Positions 30,545 to 42,854 of a DNA stretch of 64,000 bases are shown here, one piece after another. Source of the DNA: Prillingera fragicola (taxonomy: Eukaryota; Basidiomycota; Tremellomycetes; Trichosporonales; Trichosporonaceae); the NCBI GenBank assembly GCA_002335605.1, contig BEDY01000015.1, positions 1 through 64,000 of the forward strand. The letters run 5' to 3'. Numbering within the stretch: position 1 is the stretch's first letter; each line of letters begins with the position of its first letter. Under the pieces are notes generated by a model. It was not told the origin of the DNA, ran no database searches, and worked only from the letters and a program-made list of their open reading frames with translations. The translations under genes and the position numbers were made by a program.

Positions 30545-31524
30545 CGCTGGTGGCGAAGCAGCAGTACAATTGGGCCCCGGAATGGACAGTTGCCACGATG
30601 CCTGAGCCGTCAGATTCGGCGGCTATGTGTGACTAACGCTGCACGGCTTACGGAATGAGCTTGGGTATCTTCCAAAGTGCTCAGCTGCGAGAGAAGGAGG
30701 AGAGCGAGGGCAGAGGGAGGGATGAGTGAGAGGATGAGTGACAGCGACACGTCAAGATGCAGCACGCATCTGGAAAGTCGCCGGTGCGGTGCAAGAAGAG
30801 CACGTGATTGCCACGTGAATTTAGTTGCCGACCCCGTACGGACCTTTCACGCGGTAATCCACGATTCTCTTGCGAATGGTCCTGCACCGAGTCCCATGCA
30901 TGCCCATGCAGCAAAGTTGCCAAGGGACACAGTACACTCTTGCAAGCAGCAGCAGACGTTGCATTGGTACGATGGTATGAAACGTAAACCATTCAAAAAG
31001 TCGGTGGACAAACCCGTCTCCAGCCCTGGTAGCGGACGTTAGCAATGGCACAAATGGGCTCTTGGTTGGAATGGTCTCGCATCAAGTTGCTTGGAAGAGA
31101 TGCCCAGCGGCGACTACATAGCAATAGAACGCTGCATGGCGCTTCTCATAACTCACTCATGGCAGAGCCAGGTTATACAAGATTCAAGCATAACTCCCTC
31201 GCAGGTCACCGCTCACACGCATCCCCAAACTGCTTTGCCCCGATCGTCCTCGCGCTCAAAAATCTAACACACTGGTCCACAAGCATCTCGCGTCCTGGGG
31301 TCTGGCATTTGGCTAAAGCGACAAACCAAGCAAACTCGGTTAATTGGTTGGCGCCAGCCTCGATTGGCTGCTACTGTGTGTACATATTTACATTGTTACC
31401 GCTCGAGCTGTCCCAGTGAAGTACCGGGTATGAGTGTGTCCAGGAAAGGCTCGTTCTACACGTTCATCGCGCTGCATTTAGAGACCCTATACGGGACGAG
31501 CTCAAGTGATAAGACCAATGTTTA
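30545..31524. other. Intergenic, no gene recognised
   Basis: A 980-bp region between the HEAT-like gene's start and the acyl-CoA oxidase stop. Open frames here (up to 124 codons) lack domains. It includes the 5' flank of the HEAT-like gene and the oxidase 3' UTR. Confidence 0.5.
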
Positions 31525-33558
31525 CTACAACTTTGCCACCCCCAGCCTTTTCTGCACAATAACCTCACTCTCCGGCCTGGGGTCAAACACAAGCTGGTTG
31601 ACCGGGTTGGCCGCCGCACGTCTAAAGATGCTCTCGTAGACCTTTCCGTCGCTCCTGCCGAGACTCGAGTTGAGGACCAGGTCGCTAAACGCCCACCCGT
31701 CCATGAGGTTGACCGCATGCGGGCGGATAGCCTTTAGCAGCCCTGCGGTCGCCTGCTGCCGCTGCAGGCCGGATGCAAAGGCCGAGGGCAACGCGCCCGC
31801 GTCGGCGAACTCGGACGCGTACTGGTCCACGACACCCAGGGCGTAGAGCCTGTAGCAGTCCTTGAGGGCCTGAGCGGTGGGTGCGCCGACCTTGGCAGGG
31901 AGGGAGGGGAGAGCATTGTTGAACGCGCGGGCAATGACGAGCTGCGCGTGGGCCGTGCACAGCCGCCAGAAGGGAACCAGTACGTCGTTCCAGCTCTGGC
32001 CCTGCTCCTTGAGCTTGAGGATCGTAAAGGTCTGATAAGCTACGCGCTGCGCAAAGGCGCCGACAATGTCGGCGTCGTTGGAAAAGTTGAAACTCCGCTG
32101 CGGGTTGGCCAGGTAGTCTGCAAAGAAGGGCTTCTTAGCCTTTGCGTCCTTGAGCAGCGCACGCGCGACTTGCTTGGTGAGCATGTAGTTGTCGCCCTCG
32201 TACGTCGCGGACGGGAGCATCTCCACGTACATGTGGCCAATGCCTGAAAAGTGGCTATAGCCGTGTCCGCCACAGGCGCGGCGCGCCGTCTCGATGCCTT
32301 CGACGGAAATGGTCGTGCCGTGTGACTTGAGCGCGCAGGACGCGACGTGCAACTCGGCGAGCAGAGCTTCAGCAGCCTTGGCCTGGTTGTTGCCCAGCAA
32401 GCCATCGTACTTGCCGTAGAGCTCGCGCAGCTCTTGCGTCGCAAAGAACAACGCATACGAGGTCGCGATGAGAGGTAGGATACGGTGCTGGACCATCGAG
32501 TAGTTGAGCACCGCAGTCTCCTCTGGCGACTTTGAGTCCTCGTCAGCAAATTGCTTGCGGATCGAGGTGTAGCGTGTCGCAATCGAGGTGGCGTGTGCGA
32601 GGGTCCTGGCGGCGTCGGCAGCGATGCCGACGCGCAAAAAGGTCATACCGCCATACACAAACGCCTGAGATCCGCGGCGCTGGTACTCGCTCGTGACAGG
32701 GTCGACGACCTGGAAGCGTGCAAGCATATTGAGGTGAGGAATCTTGACGTTGTTGAACAGCACGAAGCCATTGTCCATAGAGCTGTCGTCAGCGCCGCAC
32801 TGTGTGCGGGTTACTCACTTGTAGCCCATCTTGGGTCCAATGTCGCCGACGTACACACCCGGCAGCGGCTCGTGAGTTTTCAGGTCGCGCACGGGAACGA
32901 CAAAAGTGTGAGGTCCATAGTTCTTGCCCTTGATAATGAGCTGGGCCATGATGAGCGCATAGTTTGCCGTCCTGCCCAGAGTACCGATCCACCACTTGGA
33001 CGCGGTGAGCGTGGGCGAGTGCATGATGAACGTCTTGTCCTCGGGGTTCCATGTCGCTGTCGTCTCAAGCCCGCGCACGTTCGAGCCGTGACTCAGCTCG
33101 GTCTGGGCATAGCAGCCAATAATCTTGTCCTGGCGGGCGGGGACGAGGAACGCCTCCTTTTGCTCGTCTGTAGTTTGGTCGGTAAGACACTTTATAAACG
33201 CCTTGTCGTGCAGGCCGTAGATTTGCATCTCGCCCACCGCGGTCTGGGCATAGGTGTACTCTGCGTCGTTCCAGTTGAGCTTCTTGCGCATGGCCTTGAG
33301 CGTCTTGCCGCGCTTGAGGGATGCTTGCAGCCGCTCCGCCCTTGAGAGGCTTGGGAGGACTTCGAGCTCGTCGCGGAAGCCGGCGTCAATCACTTGCTTT
33401 TCGACTTTGGCGCGCATGGCCAGTACGTCGGCGCCGTACAGCATGTTGGCGAGGGCTTTGGGGTCGACATTGCTGTTGGACCGCTCGGATGCGAGCTGGT
33501 CGGGGCCTGTTGTCTGGAGGGTGTTGACGAGGTTTGAGACCCAGGGTGGTGTAGTCAT
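31525..33558 (-). CDS. Peroxisomal acyl-CoA oxidase
   Basis: A 665-residue flavoenzyme of peroxisomal beta-oxidation (acyl-CoA to trans-2-enoyl-CoA plus H2O2). Exons are the complement of 32819-33558 and 31525-32782. The 36-nt intron (GTGAGT, CTGAC, CAG) splices within the classic GYNSMDNGF segment. Visible family motifs are CYAQTELSHGSNVRGLETTAT (FAD/substrate domain), KWWIGTLGRTAN, IPHLNML, then RRACGGHGYSHFSG and YEGDNYMLTKQVAR. The C-terminal AKL is a type-1 peroxisomal targeting signal. Length is normal for the family. It lies about 4.5 kb beyond the cluster edge. Peroxisomal chain shortening feeds some basidiomycete glycolipids, so a supporting role is possible but inferred. Confidence 0.97.
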
Positions 33559-35827
33559 TGTGGACGATGGATAAAGATGAACAATGCAAGATCAACTGAC
33601 TGCTGGCTCGACTATAACGCAGCAGTAGTAGTCTGTCGGCTGCAGTGTCGACAATAGTAACCGGGCACCAGCAAGAACAACGAGAGAGATGGGGACGGCT
33701 ACGGCCGTGACCGTGTCGGGCCCCGCGTTCAGATGCCGGATACTGGCTGGGGAAAATGCCGAAAGCCGTCCCTTGGCTGACCTCACTGGCAGTTTATGCT
33801 CTCGTCAACATCCCATGCATGCATAGGCTACTCTGTATAACTCTTCCAGATACTCTTCCAGATACTCTGAGTCCCGCTTAGCCACAACAGGCGGCCGCCG
33901 GGGTACCACCCTGCTCAGTCGGCTGACACAACCTGGCGCTTGACCACCAAACTAACCATTGCTTGGCGCATCCCTCGCCAAAGTGCTGATTTTTGGCGAG
34001 GCAAGGGTTACTCACACAAAGAGAGGGTTGTGGAATGGGGCAAAAGACTACATCACTGACAACTCTGTGCAAGTGGTGCCACCTATTTGTCATGGATCGG
34101 CCCCGACTCACAAGCACAGCGAGCAGGACCGCACCTACTGTTATGTACTAACAAACCGTCGTTTCAGCGTACACCACATCCCTAAGCCCCAGCAGGCTCG
34201 ACCGCCAAGAAGAACCCATCCCCAAACCACTGGGCACACTCCAAAGAAGCTGACCCAAGATCTCACGGCGTGCATAGTTGATGAACACTTAATCCTTCCC
34301 TGCAAGATTACGCCCGCGATCTGGAAGCACGCAGTGTACTCCGCCGTTGCCGCCGACTGCCACATGCTCGCAAGTTACCTGTTTGCTGTACTACTGTGCA
34401 CACTGCATAAGAGTTAAAAACAGCGGGCCGGCACTGTGCCATGGTAGGTCAACGCTGTCGATTTGGACAGGATGCCTAGTGGACGCACGCTCTGAGCATA
34501 CCTGGGGCCAGCGGTGTCGGATTACAGAGGGCTGTTGCCACAACGGCACATGGCGTATCAAGGTCTCCAAAGGTATCAAGCAAAGAACTGTGCAGTGAGC
34601 ACACACTGCCTGAACACCCTTGATACAGTTGAGCGGTTCAATCCCTGGTCGAGACATCTTTTTGCTTGTGCATGGCCCTTGTGCAGGGCGAGGTGGGGCT
34701 GCCAGCACACGCCGCCCCGGCGCATCATTTCGGCGTAGAGGTTCATGCTCTCTCAATGATTTTGCAGTGTCAGTTTCTATGTCCGTTTGGGCAGCAGCAG
34801 CAGTGACTGCCCCTGCTGCTACCCGTTGGCGTTGAGAAAAGTTGAGAAAGAATTGGGTCTGGACGAGCAGTAATGTGCGGCCGCCAAGGGTTGCTCTTGG
34901 TTCAGCGACAGACAGCCTTTCGTCGGCCAGTCGTTCAAGCCAGGGAGGTGCAGAGCCCAGAACGTTGTCGCGAATGTGATGCTGCAGTCCTGAAGAGGTG
35001 AGCCCAAAGGCTTGATAAAATGTGGCCCGAGTGCATGTCTGCTGCGAGCTGCCTGCAGTGTCGGCTGGTCGCCCACCTCTGGCCTCAGGGAGGGGCTGCT
35101 CATCAGTACATGTATGACGGGGGTCCTGTCCAGAAGAACAAGAGCAGAAATGTTGGGATACGCGACAGAGCATGTCATCAGGAATGGTCCCATACCTGCT
35201 ATCAACTCGTCATTCTTCGACTCGGCAACCGCCGAGAGAACAGACAGGCAGGTGGTACCTACAGTCGTCGCCGTCGCTTGTTTAAACGTCCATCCTCGTG
35301 TGCGCTCCTGCTGTTCATCGTGCCATGATCAACGCGACGGCCTACTCACTGTGCACATGTTTGGTGTGGGTGGGGTGTGAGCACAAAGTGCTGCTGTACG
35401 ACCCTTTATGCAGAGGCACAAGACCAATCTAAAGGGGCAGGATGTTATAAGCTAACATCCTCCTTGTTGACATTGTCGTTCGAGTCGTCGTCCATTCTAC
35501 TGCACACCAACATTCACATCCACATCCACGTCCAAGGATACACCCTGCTATCGACAGGTGGTATACAGTCACAGCCATTCAGCGGCATTCATCAGCAGCA
35601 GCAGCAGCAGCAGCTACTCTCCCTTTCCTAGTATCCCTCCTGGTTGCCGCGGCTCAAGCTGCTGGGCATCTCGGATCTGGAAGCAACCGGCCCCGCCCGC
35701 AACACACTCGCCACTCGCTCTCTCTCTCGTCTTCTGCTCCATCCCTCACTATCTCGCACAATGTTCAGCAAAGCTTCATACACCAACATGATGCAAAAGT
35801 TCAGGACCAAGGCTCGCCGGCAGGATC
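33559..35827. other. Long intergenic region, no gene recognised
   Basis: About 2.3 kb. It contains a short direct repeat (CTCTTCCAGATA twice, about 33841-33867), a small CAG run near 35594-35611 and CT-rich sequence close to the next gene. Open frames on both strands (the largest about 260 codons at 34391-35173, minus) show no domain, biased composition or splice support. A tRNA B-box-like GGTTCAATCCC near 34634-34644 does not fold into a convincing tRNA. Confidence 0.5.
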
Positions 35828-37071
35828 ATGTTGGGGATGCGCAAACCCGCTCTGAGACCCCACCCACCACCACCACCAACGCAGAGGGGGGCGCCGGCGA
35901 CGCAAAGGAACAGCAGGCCCGTTCCCACGACCAACACCGTTCCCACCAGCCTGGGCATGGCCAACCTCGTCAATGCCATGGGACAGCCGACCTCTACGAA
36001 CCCAAGGGCCAAGTTGAAAAGCCACCATCGCCTCCGCCATCCTCCACGCCGAGCCCCGAAAAGCCGCCCGAGTCCACCTCTGGAGCTCGTCTAACGGCTC
36101 CTCTGTCACCGTTGTCACTGCCCGTCTCTCCTATTACCTGGTCGGTGACTTGTGGCCAAGGATTGATCATGTGCTGACCCGTTCTCAGCGCAACCGGCCA
36201 AGAAAGCGTTCACTCTGGTGCAGTCACGCCAAACGTACCTATTCTTGACCTGGCCACCGACTCTTTGACCGTCACCAAAACTGGCGGCTGGCAGGACCAT
36301 GTCATCGACATTTGGTCTGATTGCGACCCCCTGGAGTAAGTCCAGGCTTGGGCGCTTCCTGCCCTTGGAACATGCTCATGCAGCCAGCTATCCGCTCGAC
36401 GTTCAAGCGTATCTGGAATGTGTCGCGCGCTACAGTGAGGCGAAACCAAACGGCTTCTATTTGGCAAAGGAGTTGCGCAAGCAAGGCCTGGACCCCAATG
36501 ACCTGTCTGCCAGCTACGTCCCCGATGTCGACGCCATGGTACGCGGCCGTCAAATTCTTATTGCAGAATACGACAACGTAGTTACAGATGGTGTGCCAAA
36601 GAACCTCTTCTTCCCCCCCCGCCATGTCTTTGAACCCGCTGCCCTAGCCGAGTACCCGTTGCACCCTTGGCGATATGGTCTCGACGCGTGCCAGCTGGCC
36701 GAAATCTTGAACGCAACACGGCCCTGGGACCCGCAGAATGACTGGAAGGACCCGATGAACAGACAGCAAGAGTATCTTTATCTGGTACGTCCATTCTCTC
36801 GCCGTCGAATGGGACGCTGACGAAGAAGGGAACAGCCCGCATCTCCATTCCCGAGACCGTCAAGGCTCGGTGTAGCCCCCGTTTTTGGGCTGCAGCCGTA
36901 GGCGCGGCTTGTGGATACCAGCACCCAATCTCCTTTGTCTCGGGCCATTCTAGGTGGGATGACAGTAGCATTGACGAGCGCCGTGCCTACCATATCCTGG
37001 GAGTCATGGGCGTTCCAATTGCACCATGGCCGCCTGAGTCACCCTGCTTTTCTGACGAGGACAGTGAATGA
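35828..37071 (+). CDS. Uncharacterised multi-exon protein; apparent frame slip in exon 1
   Basis: The last exons are well supported: 36388-36784 and 36829-37071, joined by a 44-nt intron (GTACGT, CTGAC, AAG). They encode a Trp/Tyr-rich segment (YPLDVQAYLECVARYSEAKP, then WRYGLDACQLAEILNA) and an ending in GVPIAPWPPESPCFSDEDSE. An upstream exon near 36203-36335 encodes a WQDHVIDIWSD stretch. Exon 1 (to about 36144) starts in a Pro-rich frame at 35828 (or at an ATG in another frame at 35761), continues as MANLVNAMGQ, but must shift by one base at the A-run 36017-36020 to read on as ATIASAILHAEP, then WSSSNGSSVTVV. So either the sequence has a single-base indel or the gene is broken. I do not recognise the family; no catalytic motif is visible. 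Confidence 0.55.
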
Positions 37072-37164
37072 GCCCGAGCCGGTGTACGCATGTCATGACG
37101 ATTCCTGATATCATAGTGTCAAATACAAATGTAGCAAATAGTGTGCACATCTCCAAGAGCAACT

Positions 37165-38654
37165 TCAATCCCTTTGGAACTTTGCCAAGATGTTGGCCAC
37201 CCCATCCCTCAGACGTCGACTAATCCTCTTGCGCAGGAGACGCATGCGAGTTGTGCGACCTGGGGTGGGCTCCTCTGCTGAATCCTCTTGAACACCGGGT
37301 GTGCGGAGCGCATCGAGATGACTGTGCGCCCGCACCATTTGGAACGCAAACCTTTCCAGTTCTTGAACGGTCTGAGGCACTGTCCAGGCCGAAGCGTGCA
37401 CCAGGACCACATGCACGCCCAAGTGCCACATGGCCATGACCATGCCGCCATCAGAGCATAGCAGAATAACTTTGGATCCCGTGTCATGTTGGTAGTTCAG
37501 GAGTTGCAGGCGAACGTACGTGTCTCCGAAAGGCTTGTCCCGAAGCAAGGGCAAGGCACCATGCTGTGGTAGCATGTTGATGCGACTCGAGTTTGGCGCC
37601 AAGACAAAGCCAGGCAAAATGCCTTTGCGAATGTGATCAAGGAGTGCCTGCTCAGCCAGAACAGATGCGAGAACTGGAACCTCATCCGGGAAGGGGGCGA
37701 GTTTTTCGTCACAGACGGTGGTGGGCACCACGATCTCGAGCAATTGGCGGTCGCGGGCGGGAAGCTTGGCTGCAAACTTGGCGATTGTGACAAGGGGGGG
37801 CACATTTTGATCGTTGCTCCGAATGGTGTTTGACTCAAGTGCCAAGGAATAGGCTTGGGGGTTGTCGGTTCGAGGTGGTGAAAGGATCGAGAGTGTATTC
37901 CATGTTCGGTGGGTTGTTGGCGTCGGTATCGCATGAAAACCGCTCCCGAAAATGTCGCGGCTTGACCGGTGCGCCCACTCCTGAGACGAGACGACGCGGC
38001 ACTCGTGAACGGCGTTGCGATCCTGCCACAGATCCTTGATCTTGATGTCCACTGCGTTCGACGCATGCAGCAAAAGCGTGATACTGTGATCAGGAAAGAT
38101 TGTCCTGAGACGGTGGCACAGCCGCTGATACGCGACGAACCGGAGGTTCGCTGCCCCCTCCAATGTTGCTGGCAAGGCGTACAGCTCCAAATCCTGCGTA
38201 CGGTCAGGACAAGAACACAGAAAGGAAAGAGACCACAGCAACCTACGAATGCTGCCTGTGCATCCTCTAGAATGAACCTGGGCTTGAGACCGCCAAAGCC
38301 GTCGTTCGCCCCAGAGGGCGGGGGGCCCAAGCAAAGTCGCGGGAGCCCGCCGAGAGCCCTCCTGGCCGCATTGTTCTTCGGCGCGGTGCTACGCTCGTGC
38401 AGGAAAATGTAGTCCACCCATCCAAAGACCAGCATGGGGTCACCCACACAATGGTCGCGTGCAAACCGACTAGCATATAATTGCTTGGACGAGTGGGACA
38501 AGTACTCGTAGCTGACAACGATGATTGCGCGGCCTTCCATTGGCTGCCTGGGTAGCCAAACCTCGCTATCGGGCAGCAAGGATTCGCACATTCCAATGGT
38601 GGGAATTGTCGCACCTGTCGCCGCCGCTGTCGGTGCTGTTGTCGGCGCTGTCAT
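37165..38654 (-). CDS. Uncharacterised protein, possible Golgi/ER glycosyltransferase-like
   Basis: A 478-residue prediction from two exons (complement of 38247-38654 and 37165-38193). The 53-nt intron has a GTAGGT donor, CTGAC branch and CAG acceptor, phase 0. The start region is hydrophobic and Ala/Thr-rich (MTAPTTAPTAAATGAT). Recognisable patches are EGRAIIVVSYEYLSHS, DYIFLHE, YVRLQLLNYQH, and a KVILLCSDGGMVMAMWHLGVHVVLVHA segment that faintly recalls the nucleotide-binding half of DUF563/GT61-type glycosyltransferases. The C-terminus is Arg-rich. The resemblance is too weak to assign a function. The two exons overlap other open frames, but the splice gives one continuous sensible protein. 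Confidence 0.65.
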
Positions 38655-38843
38655 GATGGACACTATTAGAGAAAACGGCAGCGTGGATGGAGAAGCAAAC
38701 AGTCAGACGACGACAACATCAGCAGCGAGTGAACACGTCGCCAGAGGCCCCCAAGGGGCGTCGACAATGTGCTCACAATAGGCGCCCTACTTTCATTCCA
38801 GTCGACCTTGCAAGGACATGGCGAGGGGCAACGACAGACCACT

Positions 38844-39338
38844 CTACATGTTGACATGAAAGACGACATGCAATCCCGCTCTCGATGCCATGCCAAAGAA
38901 CGCCTTCAGCTCCAAAATACTCGCCCAAGCATACCCCCTCTCCTCCTCGCCATACTCGGCATTCCTTAGCTCGACAGGCATGGCCGCGTACGCCTCTGCA
39001 AACAACTCCTCGTCCATCTCCCCCAACTCGGTCGCAACGTCCTGCACGCCTTCGGCATCAGTGTATCCCACACAGAGCTCGTCGCTATCCTCCTCCAGCC
39101 CCTCGGCGCCCATAATGACGCCACCCCACGGCCAATCGTCCTCGTCCCGCTCCGACCCCGAGGGCGCGAGCGCACACGAAATGGGTTCCCAGGCCTTGTC
39201 ACTCTGGCACGTCGGGATGGTCGGGTCCTCCTCGAGGGCGTCGATTAGGGTCGTAAGCGCGTCATCATCGCCGCGAGCAGCCAGGAGGGGCGCCGCTTGA
39301 GATTCTGTGATGGCAAAGTGGACGCCGAGTTGGGGCAT
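38844..39338 (-). CDS. DUF1877/YfbM-like small protein
   Basis: A 164-residue, intronless, strongly acidic protein. Features matching the YfbM/DUF1877 family are a DKAWEPISCAL segment in the first half, a WGGVIMGAEG strand, and a VQDVATELGEMDEELFAEAYAAM helix followed by YAWASILELKAFFGMASRAGLHVVF. That family is common in bacteria (YfbM of E. coli) and scattered in fungi; its function is unknown. The ATG at 39338 opens the conserved region; the frame is open 21 codons further upstream. Confidence 0.75.
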   Translation of the reverse strand: MPQLGVHFAITESQAAPLLAARGDDDALTTLIDALEEDPTIPTCQSDKAWEPISCALAPSGSERDEDDWPWGGVIMGAEGLEEDSDELCVGYTDAEGVQDVATELGEMDEELFAEAYAAMPVELRNAEYGEEERGYAWASILELKAFFGMASRAGLHVVFHVNM

Positions 39339-40083
39339 GAGAGAGTGGGTGGTTGAGAGAGAGAGTAGAGCGGGACAAGTTACGATGTACAGGGCTGGCA
39401 AACCAGCAGGGAAAGAGTGCGGGGTACCCCACAGCCACCAGTCAACAACGCCACCAGGCTGTACTCATTTTACCCCGCCCAATGTTGCAGACAGCCTGTT
39501 GGTACTTGGCTTTTGCGAGAATGTTCCAAAGCTGCCAGTGATCGTGCAGTCTTTGAGGGCGAGATCGGGCTTACACCATCAACATTGGGCTGTGGATCGC
39601 AAGTAAGCCCATGTGGTTCCACGTGGTTGCCTCGTGGTAGTCTATTAGCACCTCGTGGCGTAGGCAATGGCGCGCAGCAGTGTGATCCCACTGGTGTGGC
39701 TTGTGTGTTGTTTTTGGCTTGCTCCTAGCCCCAGGCTACGACCTTTTACTTGTACGCTGCATAGCAGCAGTGCTGGATAACATCGCTCACTGGCTGCTCG
39801 CTGTACAAGGACGTGTTGGGTGGGTGTGCCTGAGACGGGCCGAGTCTCGGACCCTGTGGTGCCTGAAGAGGGCGCGATCATCAAACAGCCCGGAATGACG
39901 TCAATTGAGACCAAACATGACCCGCTTTTTCTCTGATGCTCATCATCATCACCTTTTCCTGCTGCTCACTCTCGTTCTGGACGTCATTGCAAACACGGCA
40001 TTTACAGCAACAATAAAGAGATCTCGGCGCTACTCTCCTTTCCTCTCTTTCACTCTCTACCTCACCCTCGCCACTCCAGCGAC
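39339..40083. other. Intergenic between divergent genes, nothing recognised
   Basis: A 745-bp spacer that must hold the promoters of the DUF1877-like gene and the membrane protein at 40084. It includes a CATCATCATCACC stretch (about 39942-39954). No convincing gene is present. Confidence 0.45.
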
Positions 40084-42573
40084 ATGCCAATGGACAGCCC
40101 TCAAAAGGTGCCCGTCCCATGGCTCAACGCCCCTTCGCCGGCGCAGTCGTCGCCGGCGTCGTCAAGGATCCAGCCCGCATCTTCACCGACAACGGCGTCG
40201 GCGGCTACCTCTCCGGGTCCCCCAGTCACTCACTCAACTCCCTCCCATGCAGCACCGGCAGCGGTATCCCCAGCCTCCCCGTCCCCCCTCGGTCCTAAAC
40301 AACCCACACCGCCTACCCTCCCGCCACGCCACGCAGGGAAATCCACCTCACTGTCGAGCGAGCCGCTCTCGCGCGTCATCTCCCCGCCCACACGTGTTGA
40401 AACACAGGGCGAGGACATTGCCGAGGTCGCCGCCGTGCAAGCAGAAATCGCGCGCGTGGAAGAACAGAAGGCCATCAAGGCCGACGTCAAGGCCGACGAA
40501 GGACTGAACGTGGAGGGTGACAATCTGTCGGCCGACGCTGACACGGTCGTCGACGGCATCGAGGATGAAGCTCTCTGGGCTCTCATGCGTACCTTTAGCA
40601 CTGTAAGCCATCTTTTCTTCCCCGCGCGTTCACTGACGGGGAAAAGCAAGTCAACCATGTGCTCCACGCGCCCGAGTCCGCGCCGCCCGCTCAGCCAGAC
40701 CTGCGCATGACCAACCTGCCGGATGTTGCGTACCGGTCTGACACGCTCAAAGCCAACTTTGAGCGCGTCATTGGGGCACTCGGTCCCTCGGCTATGCGGG
40801 GCTTCACCGAGGTCGTACGTCTGACGGACTGGGAGCTTGAGCCAGTTCGCACGTCGCTGTACTGCGGGGCCTACTTTATCACGTGGCTCTTTGGATACAC
40901 CATGCTGGGGTGCGGCATATTCTTCATTGTCCTCATCTGTTTCCCGAAGACGAGGCGCATACTCTTCCCTCCCGTGAGTGGTGTGCGGCGAAACACAGCT
41001 AACGACAGATTGAACTGCCTGGCCTTCTCGAGGACGGCGACGGCACAATTCCCCGACCACGCACCCGCGCCGCCAGGGGCGAAGTACAGGCCTATGAGGC
41101 CCGCGCTCTCTTCGACGCCTACACTCAGGCAGTCGTCTTTGGTCGATTCAAGGTCGAGCCGGGAAATGCCAAGGTTGGGAGAAAGGGCGGTCAGCCCGTG
41201 CCCAAAGTCGGCAACCCCGTGATCGACGACAAGGGCGACATTATCGGCGAAAAGACGGCCACTGGCGACGATACCGTCGTCATTGTCGGTGACGACGGTG
41301 TGGCCATTGTCGACGGAGAGCACAGGGATGCAGGTGCCGACAGCGTCGAGCATGAGTCGCGCGACGAGATGGTGGCAAAGATGGCAAAGGGCACCGAGAC
41401 CGGTCTCGGGACCGTGGCGGACTTCTTTGAGATCTTCCAAAAGTGAGCCCCCTTCGCAGCCACGACTAACAGACAGCGCGCTCTCGCCTCCCGTCCCGTA
41501 CCCCGACTATCATGCACGCTTCAAGATTGCAGCCGCTTTCGTCGCCGTCCCTACTGTCATGTTCCAGTACACTCCTCCCTGGGTATGGGGCCGCATCATC
41601 ACCTTTGTCTTTGGCGCGGCCCTCTGGGGCCGACCGCTCGCTACGCGTGCGGCCCGCATCTTTGTCAAGTATGTGCCCAACTGGGCCGAACTCATCGACC
41701 TGCGCAAGTGAGTACCTCCTGCCTCCACGCTACTCGAAGCGCACTGACGTGACCCAGCTCGATCCTCTCGGGCACCCCGACCAACGCCCAGCTTGTTCTC
41801 CATCTCTTGCGCGTATGCGAGGACATGGACGACCCCCTGCCCGCACCCCCCGCGGCACCAGTCCAGGAATCACCCCTCAAGGCGGCAGACGACCCGTCTG
41901 GCATGGGCGGTACAGTCACAGACATCCAAGTCATCAAAGAAGCCGGCGGGCAGACTGTCGGCGTCATGGCCAAGACAAAGTCCAAGACCAAGGCGCAGTT
42001 TAGTAGTGCGTTCAAAAAGATGACGCGCAAGCTCGCGGGTATTTCTGGAGACGTCGCTGTTGATGGCGAGCACACGAATGTCAGTCCCCCTTGCCCTGCC
42101 GGCCTGCCTGCCTGGCCCGGCCTGCGCTGCGTGCCATGCTGACTCCGCAGTTTGCCATGAAGGTCACCAACGGCCTGCTCAAGCGCAAATACTCGGAAGA
42201 CTCGATGCACGGCTACGCTGCGAAACTCAAGGGTGTGCCGGGCCACATTATCATCGACGACGCGCAGCGCAGCATCACCTGGTCGGCCGTGGCGTTCACA
42301 AAGCCCCAGCACCTGGGTTTCATCGATGACCTGGTCGAGGTGAAAAAGGACTCGGTGGGCATGACCCGCATCGCGCTGGGTCTTATGGGCGGCGCAGATG
42401 TCGAGAGCTTGGGCATTGAGATCCGCTTTGCCGAGCCTGGCGCCAGGGGGATCGAGCCCGACATCAAGCCCAATGGCGAAGACGGGACGTACCAGTTCAA
42501 GAGTGTCATCAGGCGCGAGCAGCTGTTCAATCGCTTGCTCGCGATTGGGTCCCAGCGTTGGGAGATTCTGTAG
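40084..42573 (+). CDS. DUF3292-like fungal membrane-associated protein
   Basis: A predicted 751-residue protein from six exons: 40084-40602, 40647-40973, 41009-41442, 41477-41707, 41758-42079 and 42151-42573. Introns are 34-71 nt with CTGAC or CTAAC branches. The N-terminal 110 residues are Pro/Ser-rich and disordered. A hydrophobic hairpin (TSLYCGAYFITWLFGYTMLG, then IFFIVLICF) is followed by a second hydrophobic region (IAAAFVAVPTVMFQ, then IITFVFGAALWG). The segment DLRNSILSGTPTNAQLVLHLLR and the C-terminal domain (GHIIIDDAQRSITWSAVAF, then RRREQLF-like ending) match my memory of the fungal DUF3292 family, of unknown function. It is probably an ER or organellar membrane protein. Confidence 0.82.
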
Positions 42574-42854
42574 TCTGACCGCGGGCAGTGGCACTGGTAC
42601 TCGCTGGACATTCTCAGTGTGCGGGTTTGGTTTAAGTTGTCTGTCTAATGCATCCCTCCGGCTTGTCCTTATCGTTCCAGGTCTCTGGCTCCGCTCCTCC
42701 TCGCAACATTCCCCACTAAGTGAATGATGTCAATGAGAAGCAAGAGTCGCCGCTCGCTCTAGCATCGTCCTGCTCAGGTGCATCTAACGCGCTGGTCGAC
42801 CATGGCAGCTCATTATAGGTTGCATTTTCTCTACAGTGTCCGCCACCTCTGCAC

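Noticed and set aside
34600..34670. tRNA-like B box (GGTTCAATCCC) followed by T5
   Set aside because: The T-stem does not pair (only two of five pairs) and no A box or D-arm fits upstream; at most a degenerate remnant.
34391..35173. 260-codon open frame on the minus strand
   Set aside because: No domain, biased and Cys/Arg-rich like random GC-rich frames, no splice partners and no promoter-like start; treated as intergenic.
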